From positions 14,632,001 through 14,696,000 of the forward strand of contig OX291551.1 in NCBI GenBank assembly GCA_946406115.1: DNA of 64,000 bases, read 5' to 3'. Shown piece after piece: positions 35,151 to 47,925 of this stretch (its first letter is position 1; the number at the start of each line of letters is the position of its first letter). Origin of the DNA: Apoda limacodes (taxonomy: Eukaryota; Arthropoda; Insecta; Lepidoptera; Limacodidae). The notes beneath the pieces were generated by a model, which saw only the letters and a list, made by a program, of their open reading frames with translations, did no database searches and was not told the origin of the DNA. Made by a program: the position numbers and the translations under genes.

Positions 35151-36249
35151 AATATGTCCAGCACGACCATATCTACAATTTTTGAGATGTATTGTTACAC
35201 TTCTTTGTTATCTGAGTAGTTACATTAATTTATCAGAAACGATATGCGGGGTTGAGCAAAATCATGCATAGTTGGTCAGGTCATTAGATAATTGATCGCC
35301 TAGTAGTGCATTTAGTCTGTCTTGTAGTACATATGACCGTAGTCGTCAAGCCAATCAGTGGCCATTACTTCGACAACGTCTGCCAATCCGCATTAAGCTA
35401 TTGTGGTGGACAGTGGTCTAAGCCTCCTTTAACAAGGGATAAACCTGGCTCCTCTAGTGGGAACGTGAAACGGCTGAAGAAAAAAAAAACCAATGAGTTT
35501 CAAAAGTAAGTACAATTATTGCAAGATGAGTTTGTCCTTTTACCAGAGTGTAATTAAGAGACATAAAAAGATGTGTTAAATAAGTAGTCATATGTTAAAT
35601 ATCTAAAATTAAATAACTGAGACGTCATTTTTATACAATTTATTTATTATTTTTAATGATATATCTCTATGTGTAGTATCTTCTTGGTCTCAATTTTTTT
35701 TTTCATTCATTAATATTTGTGACCTTGAATAAAAATTTGACTACCTGCTTAATGTCGTTTAGTAAAAGTTTCAAATAGTATATCTTTTGACTTAACTATA
35801 AGCGAAACTTAATAAATATGTTAAAAATATTTGTTATAAAAGTAAAATAAATGTGCGCGCGTTGATGTCTTTTGTATGAAGTTTTGAATTAGGTTACTTG
35901 CTGTTTTGACCTATAATATATCTGCTTTATCTTAAAGAAATAATTAATTTAAAGTGATATTTTAACTGGTGTTATTCTTAACTGTAAAAGTATATTGACT
36001 TATTAAATCCCCAGTGCAGTGGGACTAACTAAAAACTTGTTTTCAACTGATAGAAGAAAGAAAAACAGTAGATACCTACTTGTATGTATATAACTTTACC
36101 CATTTTTTATGTAGTCTATATGACCAAAACTTAATCATGTTGAAGTAAAATTCTATGGCTTAATTTTTTTTTAATTGAAGATTGTATTTGTATTTTTTTA
36201 CGACGATATGTAAGTACTTGTTATGTTGTATTCCAATGATTTATTTTTG
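35151..36249. other. AT-rich non-coding stretch
   Basis: A plus ORF at 35306-35509 (67 codons, Lys-rich end) has no recognisable domain. I see nothing else. Confidence 0.35.
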
Positions 36250-36345
36250 AAAGAGTAACTGTGAAGTTTCTTGCCAGATTCTTCTCGGTAGAAATCCTCA
36301 TTGCGAACAGGAGAGGGGTGGGAGCGCTCAAAAAATAAAATAGTA
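36250..36345 (+). mobile_element. Fragment of the (TTTGAC)n-tailed retroelement
   Basis: 'agagtaactgtgaagtttct', 'tgccagattcttctcggtag' and 'aaatcctcattgcgaac' match the reverse complement of 37970-38020. It is truncated before the hexamer tail. Confidence 0.6.
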
Positions 36346-37839
36346 TTTAATAAATTTGACAAGTCCAAGGTATTTGGAAAAACCTAATTTAAACTAAAAA
36401 AAAAACTGTTCGAAGTGTTTAATTCTATAAATATTATTCTAAAGAAATACAATTACACCTCAAACTTGTATTTTACACAGAAGTCACTTAAGTGGGTATA
36501 TACCTATAAATGTGTGTTGTACAAAACTTTCCTCTTAACCTACTAACACTAAGAATCAAGTTACATGGCTTGAAGGCGCTGAATCGTTTACCTCATTGAC
36601 CGCAGTCTTAAGTTACCCCGTTATAAGTTTCACTCTAGTATCTAAGTCGGAGTTAAGTTATGTCTGGCTTAAGTTGAGGAATCGCGACCCATTTGTTTTA
36701 CGTCATTTCTGTTTGGTTTTACTTAGTGGGCGTGCTTGAAGTATGGCTTCCAAGTAAGTCTTAGTTGGATAGACGTCCATTTTTCTTATGGCTACTGGTT
36801 GTTATTTACTGCTTAAGTTATAACTTAGATATTATTCATTTTTGAACATTACTTTGTTTTAGTTAGTTCAAATATTAAATATACGTAAATGACGTTTATG
36901 TTTATTTACATTGTTTCTTATTAATTCAATAAAATGGTGTAATGTATTTTGTTAAGTAAGTAACAAGGTGACTGCTTCTGTGCTTCGACTAAGTTACAAT
37001 CTTAGCTGCAAGCTTAAGATTTAACCTTAAATGCCTATTCTATTACATATCTAGGTTTTTTTTATCATATTTCCGGCTAAAACAAACCTAACTCAAATTA
37101 CTTACTCCAGAGAGCGCTAGTGAGCGGGATAACTTGGCTGTACGACCTTTTTCACTCTTTTTACGTTGGTACGAACGAAATAACGGACTTTGTTGTTATA
37201 TATTTAAGGTATAAAATTAAATAAAATGTTAGATTTAACGATCAACCACGCTCACTCGTATTTAAATAAGGTAGTCAGTGTGTGACTGAGATAGTTTGGG
37301 TGCTGTGCTATGTGAGAGCGAGACAGGTAGCAAACGCGTCGTAGAGCTGCTGATAAGATATCGATATTTTTAAATAAATAAGCTGGTTTTAAATCGTTTT
37401 CTTAAAATTAGCTATTTAGTGTTGCTCAAGATGTTAAAAAATATTGAATTTGTATGTGGTTTTTTTAAATGGTTCGTTCACAATTGCTTAGGGAAAGATA
37501 AGGTAAAACAAATTTTTTACCACCCATAATCCATGAAAAAGTGCAGTGCCATTTGTACAATTTTATTAAGGTGGTTTACAACTAGTTCACTCGCAGGAGT
37601 CGACGCCACGCACTTTACAATAAGCGATAAGCTAGCGTGTACTGCGTGCACGAAGAGACGCATATTACTGTCGGTACACAGCTATTTTGGCTTTTTTGTA
37701 TAGGTTCGCTCACATGATTCCGAACGCTTCTAATCGATAAGAACATCAGAATTTTCTTAAGAGTGAACCAGCTGTTTGTTACCCTTCTCATTGTTGATTG
37801 GATTGGAGCTAGCGTTTCTTGGTAGTTACCGGTAGCAAA
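36346..37839. other. Non-coding stretch
   Basis: AT-rich, with a somewhat GC-richer segment at 37110-37340 containing 'gtgagagcgagacaggtagc' and, at about 37360, 'gatatcgatattt'. It could be promoter-like, but no exon is visible next to it. The minus ORF at 37615-37863 partly overlaps the retroelement tail and starts in its hexamer repeat, so it is not a gene. Confidence 0.3.
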
Positions 37840-38015
37840 AGTCAAAGTCAAAGTCAAAGTCAAAATGGTTTATTCAAATAAGGATTTTACAATCACTTTT
37901 GAATCGTCAAAGTTATAAAATATTATTTTTTGAACCCTCCCACCTTCCCGCCGGTTCACAATGTTGTTGATTTCTACCGAGAAGAATCCGGCAAGAAACT
38001 CGATAGTTACTCTTT
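37840..38015 (-). mobile_element. (TTTGAC)n-tailed LINE/SINE 3' end
   Basis: On the minus strand: 'gagtttcttgccggattctt', 'ctcggtagaaatcaacaaca', 'acttttgacgattcaaaagtg'-like text, then 'gaataaaccattttgac' and a (TTTGAC)n tail at 37864-37840. The hexamer tail identifies a widespread lepidopteran retroelement family. The 5' part is missing. Confidence 0.7.
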
Positions 38016-38679
38016 TAAAAACACTATCAATAATACACATAAACTAAAAATACAATTAATGTTTTAAATAAAAAATTTTTAGCCGTACAATTTTATGATA
38101 TATCCATTTTAATTTGGTTTACGTATGCATCCTGTAACTGAGCATCATCAGTCCTTTACATAGTCTGAAATATTGTAGTATGCCTTTTTACAAAGTACCT
38201 GCTTGATAAAAGATTTAAATTTACTTATTGATAGATTTTGAATTTTATTGGGAACTTTGTTGTAAGACAAGGACAAGGATAATGCGTTATTGACTAAGAC
38301 ATGCATGATTAGTGCAGCTATGTTATGACTGACAGATTTTTTATTGAAATACAAGAAACAAATAAATCATTTTTTATGGTTTAGTGATATTATAATATGC
38401 TTTTTCGGCTTTTAGACTTTAATAAAGTTATAGCAAGAAGAAGTTTAAAGATTTTTTCGCATAAAAGTTTTGAAAGGATCGAACAGATCTTTCGACTTTT
38501 AAACAAAAAAACTAAAAAATTATGAATTATTTAATACACGTTTCTAAAATTTCTACTTAACAGTTTGGTTAAGAAACATGTACTTATTTTACTTAGTCCT
38601 CGTTCTCAAGAAATTATTTACTATACTGTAATAAAAATATATAGCGTCTGTAGCAAAATATCGACAGAGTCGCATCCCT

Positions 38680-38830
38680 AACCACCAGATGGCGTCGACA
38701 GGCCCGCGAGCCGACAAGTCGAATTCGGTCCGTTCGGAATTCCTCGCGCCGCCTTCGCCTCGCGTGACGCATGCAGCGTGCCTCGTGCGACCGCGCGGGA
38801 TGTTTGGGACCTTCTGGGATATACATCCAC
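38680..38830. other. GC-rich island of unknown origin
   Basis: About 150 bp rich in CG dinucleotides ('cgcgccgccttcgcctcgcg', 'gtgcgaccgcgcgggatg') in AT-rich surroundings. ORFs run through it on both strands (70 codons minus at 38826, 64 plus at 38689); their basic or proline-rich products look like by-products of base composition. It starts with 'accaccagatggcgtcgaca', a style seen in dispersed repeats. Confidence 0.35.
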
Positions 38831-39397
38831 TGCCTTATTTCCTACAGCATCTTTTCTATATTAACATAAAAAATTTAAAATAGGAAAATTGTTTCAGATA
38901 CTGCTTATTTATTTAATTTTAAACAACTTTAATGAATACACTATGCCATTACTGTACCTCTATTTTTTTCATGTAGCTCATAGAGCCGAGCCCCATTTAT
39001 TTCTTTATTCTTTAGAACTAGGAAAATTAGTAGTAAAAGATTTTGAGGATGTCACCTCGTATTATTTTCTTTGGTTAACTTTTATTTAATTTTGATTAAA
39101 TATTCTTCTATTTTATAAATACGTCTTTTGCCTTTAAAATTTGATTGTACGTACTTTGTTTTCCCACTGAGTAAAAATTTAGAGAATAACATTTGTTTTG
39201 GTAAAATTAATAAAAGAGATCTTAGTTATTTTAGGGAATCTAAAACAAAGAATGTTGATTTCTATATATGAGTATGTATATTTGTATAGTATTTCTTAAT
39301 TCTATGAAAATGTTTGTATTGATTATTGATTAGATTAATGTACTAGGACTTTATAAGTCACTAGAAGTAGTTTGTTACGTTCGTAACGAGCTTATAT

Positions 39398-39562
39398 CCA
39401 GAGCAGATATGTAGTTGGAATTTTCATCGGCCAGAGTTGAGCCTCGATAACTCCATTGGTAGAGCACTTACACGCGCTTCAAGGATTGTTGCAGGTTCAA
39501 GTCCTCGCTCGAGGTTAACTTTTTGACTGCATCTTTGCGATGAAAATATTTATTTACATTGA
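39398..39562 (+). mobile_element. tRNA-headed SINE, family 2, copy 1
   Basis: The tRNA-like part (39441-39516) has an A-box-like 'aactccattggtagagcac', a B-box 'ggttcaagtcc' and pairable ends (CCTCGA...TCGAGG). Beyond it the text 'taactttttgactgcatctt' and 'atgaaaatatttatttacat' matches the minus-strand copy at 46021-46178. The shared non-tRNA tail makes it a SINE and not a tRNA gene; no good anticodon stem forms. Confidence 0.7.
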
Positions 39563-40258
39563 TACATATGTCTAGAAGTTGTCATAAAAATAATATTAAA
39601 ATATTTATTCTAATTCTGTCATTCCCATACATTTTGTTGTAAACAACAAAATAACGCATCTGGTTTTTTATCTCAATATTCCAAAACAGTTATTAAATAT
39701 TAACTTTCTAGGTTTTGAGGGTTATTCGTTTTATTTAAAAAGAATAATTCTGATATACAGAGGCTTCCATCATCGTAAGCTTTGCCAGAATCGCTGTAAT
39801 GTTGTTAAAATGTAAATTCCTCTTTCGATGCGTTTGATGGTGAAAGAAACTCCGAACCGGTTTTGTTTATTTATGTGTTTCCTCCGAGTAAGTATAACTG
39901 GTCAGTAGTGGTCACCCAGCGGTAGCCAGCTTAGCGTTTACTGTCATTAAAACTTATTTCTACAAAAAGATATTAATGATGTATAGGTAAGAAATGAGGT
40001 TTTTTATTTGTAAGCGGGGTATGATCGTGTAATTCCTCGTTACTTAGTAGTGTTCTCTCATATTTGCTGTTATAAAATAATAGTGTAAATTAATTTAGTT
40101 CTGTGTTGTTTTCATTCGCTTAACTGGTTTTTTTACAATTTTAAAATAAATTTATTGTAACAATATCCTCGGCTCCGGGCTCTAGTAGTGACTGCTTATG
40201 TTTTTGCAATTACAAATATTACAAATAAGTATTCGTATCCGTTGTCTGATATCCATGG

Positions 40259-40305
40259 TACAAGCTTTGCTAAGTTCAAGACCAGATGGCGCTGTGTGTA
40301 CTGGA
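40259..40305 (+). repeat. Truncated SINE 3' tail (family 1)
   Basis: 'tacaagctttgctaagttca' and 'agatggcgctgtgtgta' equal the tail of the full SINE that lies 100 bp further right in the opposite orientation. Confidence 0.55.
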
Positions 40306-40400
40306 ATAATTACGCATTACATCATTAATATACTACACTTATAAGCAAAAACATTTAGCCACTTACTAAAATAACATTCTGCAACATTAGTTAAAGTACC

Positions 40401-40680
40401 AATAAATAAATAAACAAATATTAAATATTTTTGGACATTACACACAGCGTCATCTAACCCCAAAGTAAGCAAAGCTTGTGTTATGGATACGAATCAACGG
40501 ATACAAATACATATATATTACTTTTTTTTGTAAATAAATACATATCATACATAAATACACCCAGACTCAAGACAAACACAAATGTTTATCACATAAATGT
40601 TTGTCCAGTGCGGGAATCGAACCCGGTGTCGGTTCCGCACAGCAGCCGGCCACACTAGCAACTAGGCTGCGAGGGAGTCA
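40401..40680 (-). mobile_element. tRNA-headed SINE, family 1, copy 2
   Basis: This is the best-preserved copy. On the minus strand the head 'cctcgcagcctagttgctag' begins at 40674, the B-box 'ggttcgattcccgcac' follows, then the body, and 'ctttgcttactttggggtta' leads to the TTTA-type tail at 40401. A 60-codon ORF across it is an artefact. It differs from copy 1 by an insertion in the body ('tatcacataaatgtttgtc'). Confidence 0.78.
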
Positions 40681-40899
40681 AAATCTATATTAAAAGAGTT
40701 TTATTTTACACCTAAATAATTAAATTAATGATAAAATGGGAAACGCTTCAATGTTCCTTTGAACATGAGTTGTTTAAGAAGCATTGTCGTCTACGTAAGA
40801 AAATAGTTTTTTTTTTGCTCGTCAGTGTGAATTGAAAATGATCATGCAATTATTCCTAAAGCATAGATTGTAGCACCATAAAACACAAAACGTTTTCCG

Positions 40900-40900
<1 letters not shown>

Positions 40901-40931
<31 letters not shown>

Positions 40932-40932
40932 A
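40901..40932. repeat. (AT)n microsatellite
   Basis: About 32 bp of AT/TA dinucleotides with one 'aaat' interruption. Confidence 0.9.
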
Positions 40933-43900
40933 ATGTTTATTTGGTTTGTTTTCTTTAAAAAAATTATAGCATAAAATGAACTGACACCAATTAAAATGTA
41001 GAGCTCTCAGCAAAATTAACACAACGCATACTGACGAAGGTTATCTGTGTACAATACAGGCATTCCTTTCTTTTATATTTTTTTAAATTATATGTGTTAA
41101 TTGGTTCTATGGCCCATTCGAGGAGTAGCAACGTAAAATATGTCTACCTCGGGCGGCCATCTTGGCTGGTAGCTTGCACTATTCATTTACGTACTTAGGA
41201 GCTTGAAGATAATAGGATGGTTTTAGAAGTCGTGTGAGGCTTAGATAAGATGCCACTCTAAAATTTGGATTTTTCATTTAAGTTTAAAACAATTGAACTT
41301 ACAGCTTTTGAAGGACTCAAACATAACCTAAAAAGTAATACACCTATATTATCGGTTAGTTTGATTTTGGATAGTTACAATTTTTTTTTGAATAACTTTT
41401 AGAAACAATTCTTTATGCCATCACCCTAAGTTCTGTTAGGGTAGGTGATTAATTCATGCATTTTTATATATTCAAAATTAATTTTTATGTCGTTTCTTGA
41501 GAAACTTGTGGTCTGACGTTAGCAACCTCATGGGTGGGTGACCTTTACATTCATAGTATATTTTTTTGAGCTCTTCTGTACTTTGGAAGTTTTGAAAATG
41601 GCCGTAGAGGGTGGTTTTCGGGATTTAAACCCCTTTCACTGAAATCACGAAAGGCCACAATTTTTTATTTCACCAAGCATAATTACATATTTGGTCCAAG
41701 TTGTTCTATGACGAATGCGAATAAAATCGACAAAAGCAATACACAAAAGAAAAACATTACCCTCCTTTTACATTTCTAAAAGTAGGGTAAATACAACTAA
41801 TATCTATTCATGCACTTATTTTAGTCTCGAGAGAAAATAAAGGCTATAAAAATTAAGGACAATAGGCAGTCACACATTTTTTTTCGAATCACAGTAAGAT
41901 GGTCGTCTGATGCTCGACTAGTGCGCCGCGCGGTAGCCCCTAATGTTTGTTCAACCATTAACACCATGGGTTCTAAACGACCATTCAAGCTAGATATAGG
42001 GATACGTAATAAAAACTGCTTTAACGTTACCCCATGAGAATTGAGAAAGCATTGTTTTAGGGCCACTGAACTTTTTTGGTATTTCGATTGTATCTTTAGT
42101 TTAAATATAGCTAACTTTGTGATTAATTAAGTATTTTGTTATATAGATGATTTTGGATTTATATTAAGTAGTAGATACTTAATTAGTTAACCTTTTATGG
42201 CTTTGATACAATGTTAATATGTCGTATTTTAGCCTTGTGACATAAGTAATATTTAATAATATAAAACATAATATTATATACTCTACACATTTATAGTTCT
42301 GTGGTATATACACACATTACTTATTATATATTCTTTAAAACATGTTTTCGTATAAATTAGGTACTATTAATAAGTCATAATTTGGTGTAACGTAAAGTTT
42401 AAAATGAATGTATTATTATTTACTATTTGCCTAGTTGTACATAGTAAGTAATAAGATGACCTACGAAACCTTTCACGTATGAATATAAGTAATTTTAGAG
42501 AAATCAAAAAAACATCCCGCGTGTGCTTACGACATAATCACGTACCGTCCAATGTTGAAAAAATTACGATTCACAACAAAAAGTTACATCAGGAGGATGT
42601 CGCGTCGTGCCGCGGTACTAAAATGTTCATATTATTTAAAATACCTTTTGACATATTCAAGGCATGAGAGAAAGCGATTAATTGATTGTAATATTGGCAT
42701 GTCATTAATAAATATTATTGCATTGTAATTGTAACATTATCTTTTAGAGCGTCACCATATACTATAACGAATTCAGAAACAGAAACTGTAGTGAATAAAA
42801 AAGTGAAAAAATGCCATTTTTTGCTAAGCTTTTGTAAGAAGATCTTATTATCAATAGATACGATTTCAATAAGAGACGATTTCTTTCAGTGTGTAAGACA
42901 AGCTCACCTCAAATAACACTGTGTGACACGATTTTTCTAACATAAATAAGATTACGTGATTTGAATTCCTTATTCCATTGTTGAAAACATTGTCAATTGA
43001 TATGGTTGTCTAACACGTCACGTTTCTAAGTTATAGTGTCAATACTATTTACGTGTACCCTCGTAAAAAACAAAAGATCAAACGTTGTTAATTGCAGATT
43101 TCTTTTAATACTGAAGTCTGTACGACTATAAATTAAAAGTTTTAGTGGTCTTAAGATAATTCTAACAGTTTATTTGGGTAATCATAACATTTTTTTCGAA
43201 AGTCATGAAGAAAAGTAACCACCGCAAGTGTTTAAATCATTTGTTTGTAATGAAAGAGGATTCTACTCTTCACAAGAGGCAAAGTTAATATTTCATCATT
43301 TTCTTTTGGAATATTTGGCTCATTTTTTATATTGACCACTTAAACCTCAGCTATTTTGATTCGTTGTCACTTGTCAATATATATAACATTTTTTTTGTGT
43401 AAAATTAATAATTTAAATAAAAAATATGATATACAATTTTGATATTGTCTTTATATATTTATAGTACATCAATTTATCATTACTTTAAAATGATACGTGT
43501 TACAAAAAATCTATTTAAGTTTTTCTGTTCAGCAGGTTTATTTTGATAAAAAATAGCCGTTTCATTAAATGTTAGAGCACAAAAAAAAAAATTTGTCACA
43601 CAGTGATAATTAGAAACGTGTATAGGTAAATATTAGTTATTTTCATTTCATTCTTTTTAATATAAAGGGCAATCAAATGTTTGTCTAGTCTAACCGGAAA
43701 TCTGAAATATTTAATAAAATGCCCACTTACCATACATTTGCTTAATCGATTCTTGCTAGCGAGTGTTATGACTTCTATATAAATGTTAGAATTTAAAGTA
43801 CAACAAACCTATGTGAATGATGAGGGTTTACATGTCTATGTAATGTTTCCGGCAAAGGCAGTAAAGCTAGACGTTTTCATACAAAATAGCTATTTTCTGC

Positions 43901-45723
43901 GCACACAGGAAACAATATTAAAGACAGCAAGTGTCGCTAGTAAATTATAACTTATTTTTGTAAGGAAATAGAATCTTTGTATGATGTCAAAAATGATCCT
44001 AACAAAACTGTTGCCTTTGCGTCACTACTCGTTATGTCATATTTGACAATCGCCTAAGCTTATGACACAAACCAATAGTGAAGAGACCGTTCTCAGTACG
44101 CTCTATCAGTCGAAGTTATCATCCACGTTCATCTCACTTCGTGTGTATGTTTGCTCTCTTCTACCTTGTCTTCCATTTTTGTGAGAGAATTTGGGATTTT
44201 CTTCATAAAACTACATAAACGGTTACCCGCCCTCACTCTCAGACCTACTTGTAGATTTTGTAACTCGAGAACTGTTTTTATACATGCATGTATGTACCGG
44301 AATTTTGTGGAGTTGCTTTAAGACGATTTTCTGCGTCGATAACTTTTTACTTAAATCGCACCATAGTGAAGTAGGAATAAGGTCCAACTTTGCGTATCAC
44401 GGTTTAAATGAGGTAAGAATCGAAGATCTTTTTACGTTTTTAATTACTAAAAAAACTAAGGTTTAAATAGAAAATGCACTCGGCTAAGAATTGAGTTACA
44501 TAACTTTTCTAAACAATACAAGTTCAAAAAATTGTATAGTCATACTACCCAAACATTTTTCATATTTTTGTGACCTTTTTTATTTGTTTTATAAAACATA
44601 CATCAAGTATTATTATTAATATCATTTTAAGTTGTTGGTGTTTTCTTTACAATGGCGTATTGTTCGTCGTTTTTTAAACACGAAGGTAAACAAAGTTTTT
44701 TTGGTTCATACTAAAATTTATTGGAGTTATTGTACCGCCTTAAGAGGGCGATATCGGCCAGAAAGGTAATTTCTGTAATTCTAACGTTGTGTATGTAAAT
44801 GTAGTATAAATCACTAGATAATGTCATATACATCACTATGAGATATATATGTTATATACTTTTACAGTAATTTATACCGTAATGACGCCTTGAAACTTTA
44901 AAATTTTTGTATGGAATTTAACGTTATTACCGTTTTGTAGTCACATTTTTTGACTTTTCGCTACAATTTAGAGTCTATGTATTAGATAACAAGCTATTCT
45001 AATTATTTAACCAACTTTCATTACAAGCAAATGCAAAACACGCTTTAAAAATTTGCACAAGTGTTGAAACAACGGTCTCTTCAAGTTTTTATATTGCATT
45101 AAATACAATAAATGAAAATCATTCAGTAAGGTAAGGCACTAGACAAAAGTAAGTTTTATAACATATATATTTTTTTCAATGCTTTAGATGCTATAGTTTA
45201 ACCAAAAAAATTGTACAAAAACGGCGTATTTTCGCGGTCTGTCCTAATGCCTTAATGAAGTATGTTATCGTTTAACTATAGTATAAATAATTAATTAATA
45301 ACCAACTAGGAAGAGTTTCCTCATAATCTTGATGGTTACAGTATCGTTTAGCTAATAAATATATTACAACGCTTTTGTTTTCTTCTTAAACAAAAAAAAA
45401 GGTTAGGAAATTGAATATGGCAAGGATTCATGAAGATGCAAACATCTGTAAGGAATATATATTATGTACCTACATAAGTTACTTTCTAAACTTTTTGGTG
45501 ACAAAACATGAAAGTTATTTTTTGCTTCACATATATTATGGATATTATTTTGTTTATAAACATATTTCAAGTTCTTCTTAATGTAAGTTCTGCACAGAAC
45601 ACAATCTTAAAACTAATAATTTTTTTCTTGTTACAGGTAAGCGTTTTATCAGATTTTTTGCTACATCTGATGGTATGTGATCCTTAAAAATATTTGATTT
45701 TTCTTATCTATAGATAAACATTA
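40933..45723. other. Long AT-rich non-coding stretch
   Basis: No supported gene. ORFs at 41821-42066 (minus), 42479-42667 and 44284-44466 (plus) are short and without domains. A GC-richer patch near 41930-41960 ('gtgcgccgcgcggtagcccc') is unexplained. Confidence 0.35.
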
Positions 45724-45830
45724 TGATATCAAAATCAAAATCAAAATCTTTTTATTCTTATGGTTTACTGAGAACACTTTTGAATCGTCATGTGAATTAA
45801 CTACAACTAGCTTAACAAACTAATAACAAT
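45724..45830 (-). mobile_element. (ATTTTG)n-tailed retroelement 3' end
   Basis: 'atcaaaatcaaaatcaaaat' is followed by 'ctttttattcttatggttta' and 'acacttttgaatcgtcatgt'. The last phrase is shared with the 37840-38015 element ('cacttttgaatcgtcaaagt'), so this is a related family with a variant hexamer tail. Confidence 0.55.
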
Positions 45831-45879
45831 TCTGTTTTATTGCGTGCGTCCAATAGGTAATCTTCTATCTATCTATGAA

Positions 45880-45965
45880 CCTCCTCCTATAAGCGTCTAT
45901 CAGAAGGCTTTTGTCCAGCAGTAGACCCTTTACCATGGCTGGCTGAACCCAGCTGAAATGTCGGG
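45880..45965 (+). repeat. LINE 3'-end-like fragment
   Basis: 'cagaaggcttttgtccagca', 'gtagaccctttaccatggct' resembles the common lepidopteran LINE phrase '..ggcttatgtccagcagtggga..'. It is short and the family is uncertain. Confidence 0.4.
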
Positions 45966-46020
45966 AAAAATTATTATACCATTATAAACGTCACGTTGAA
46001 TCCCGTGATATTAAATTAAT

Positions 46021-46178
46021 GTAAATAAATATTTTTATAGCAATGATGCAGTCAAAATATTAATCTCGAGCCAAGAGTTGAACCTGTAACAACCCTCATT
46101 CCGAGTAGGATCTCTACCAATTGAGCTATCGAGGGTCAAATCTGGCCAATAAAAACCCGACTACATCTTTACTCTGTA
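46021..46178 (-). mobile_element. tRNA-headed SINE, family 2, copy 2
   Basis: On the minus strand, 'ccctcgatagctcaattggt' followed by 'agag' (A box) and 'acaggttcaactcttggctc' (B box) lead to 'ttttgactgcatcattgc' and 'aaatatttatttacat'. The head, tail and 5' lead ('gatgtagtcgggttttta') all align with 39398-39562. Confidence 0.7.
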
Positions 46179-47454
46179 TCTTCTAATATCTTCTAGTGCC
46201 TTATAAATTCCTATTACATTGATTTTTCATATTCAAAAAGGGTTGATTTTGACTATATTCTAATTTCTCATGAAATGAACAAATTTGCATGTGCTACCAA
46301 AATACATAAATAAAGTCTAAGACCCTTTTTTTGTAATACGGATTCACAAAATTTATTGATATAATCTAAAGGTTTTTAAATATTTTCAATGCAATTTTAA
46401 TTGATTTGTAGGTATTTAAAAAAAAACAAAATACGGAGGCTTTTTTTGTGTTCTTTTTAAGTTTACTAGTTACTAATGATAATTTTGAAAATAAAAAACA
46501 CTTTATCCTAGAATAGATATACCTTGAACATAGTAGGTAATTATTTGTAAACGTTCTAGGTTTCAATGTATGAATAAATACATACTAAGATACGTCAAAA
46601 TTGCAATGAAGTTGTTTATTAGACGCTGTCACATAAATGTCAAATTAAGTCATATTAGTGACTTTTAGTTACTTAACTAAAGGTTACTTAACTAAAATCG
46701 GACTTAAATCCCAATTAACGAACCTGAATCCCAGGATTCTCTTTTAGGTGTAGAGTTAACGCGGTGTTAGTAAACTTACCCCTTAATTTATCTGTATAAA
46801 TTAAAACTGTCTGTAATACACATAAAATCTTAACCAATTTAGTTTTCAACGAACAAGCTTTCTGTTGGTTGGGCATGAGATTAATTACCTTAACTTCCTA
46901 AAAGCATGATTTAATGTAAAAGTTTACGGTAACAACGTCTTAAAACTGCACTAATCCTTTTGCACATTTTCAGTGATTGAATGAATTGTGTACAACAATG
47001 TTAAACATACAGAAAACAGTGAAGATATCTACATAGATCAGTAGCGGTAAATAATATTTATAGTCCAAGAGCCGACAGGACTTAAAAGCACCGACTGTCT
47101 GTTAATTCTTAGTAGTCGCATTAAAAGGGTCTCCTAGTAGATGGAACAAGGATTGCAAGCAGTGACACTAGCGTTTTTAGTGTTATTCCCTCATTTATAA
47201 CCACTTCGAGTCCCGTGTGTACCTTTGGAACTTACTGGTAATGGTTTCTTATTGACTAAAGCTGTAAGCGTCATCCTTTTATTAATTTGTTTTTACTATG
47301 ATAAGATGAATACTTACTTATTTTTTTGGTCAAAAAAAGGGCTGTGTTAATTTTTTATTGTGAGGGTTTCCTTTAGGTTTTGTTATTCACACAAGAATAG
47401 TAGAACTTAATCAAATGTACTTCATAATTTGTCAGTAAGTAATAGAGAAGGTAA
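46179..47454. other. AT-rich non-coding stretch
   Basis: Only a low-complexity 66-codon minus ORF (46366-46566). Nothing else seen. Confidence 0.35.
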
Positions 47455-47925
47455 TCTGTATATATTAAAGAGTAAAATGACGATGTTTAGAGACTTGACA
47501 TTTTGTACGGAGGTTTCTATTTTAACTTAGGCAAACTCTAAGAAAGGGTTTAAAAAAAGGTTTTCCCTAAGAGTATAAAACAGGGATGGAAAGTTCATAT
47601 GGAAATCCGTAATTTATAAAACTAAATGTTAAAAATTTACGTGTTTTGCCGTTTCTGCTTGAAAATTATACCACAGAAGGGGTTATAGGAATTGGAGTTA
47701 AGTATGTAAATCCGTCATTTTGAAGCAGCATAATGCATAATGATTGGTATTTAGCATTAAAGTTAAAAATTAAGATTGATGTGATTCACCGGTTTTGACA
47801 AATCATCCCTAAGAGGGCAAAATAGGCGACGAAGAAAATTATGTTAGTACATAAAACCATATACAGTTAAAAGCTTATTTTTTTACAAAAGTCCACGTAG
47901 ACGAAGTCGCGGGCATAGGCTATAG
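47455..47925 (-). repeat. Dispersed retroelement or Helitron-like relic
   Basis: It ends with 'aaaagtccacgtagacgaag', 'tcgcgggcataggctatag', the signature of a common lepidopteran repeat read in this direction ('..gtccacgcggacgaagtcgcgggca..'). The left part carries 'acgatgtttagag' and 'agaaggggttataggaattg'. A second example lies at 52660-52965. Confidence 0.5.

Noticed and set aside
39441..39516. A possible tRNA gene
   Set aside because: The A and B boxes and end pairing are tRNA-like, but the anticodon arm does not fold, and a second copy at 46021-46178 shares the adjacent non-tRNA tail, so it is a SINE head.
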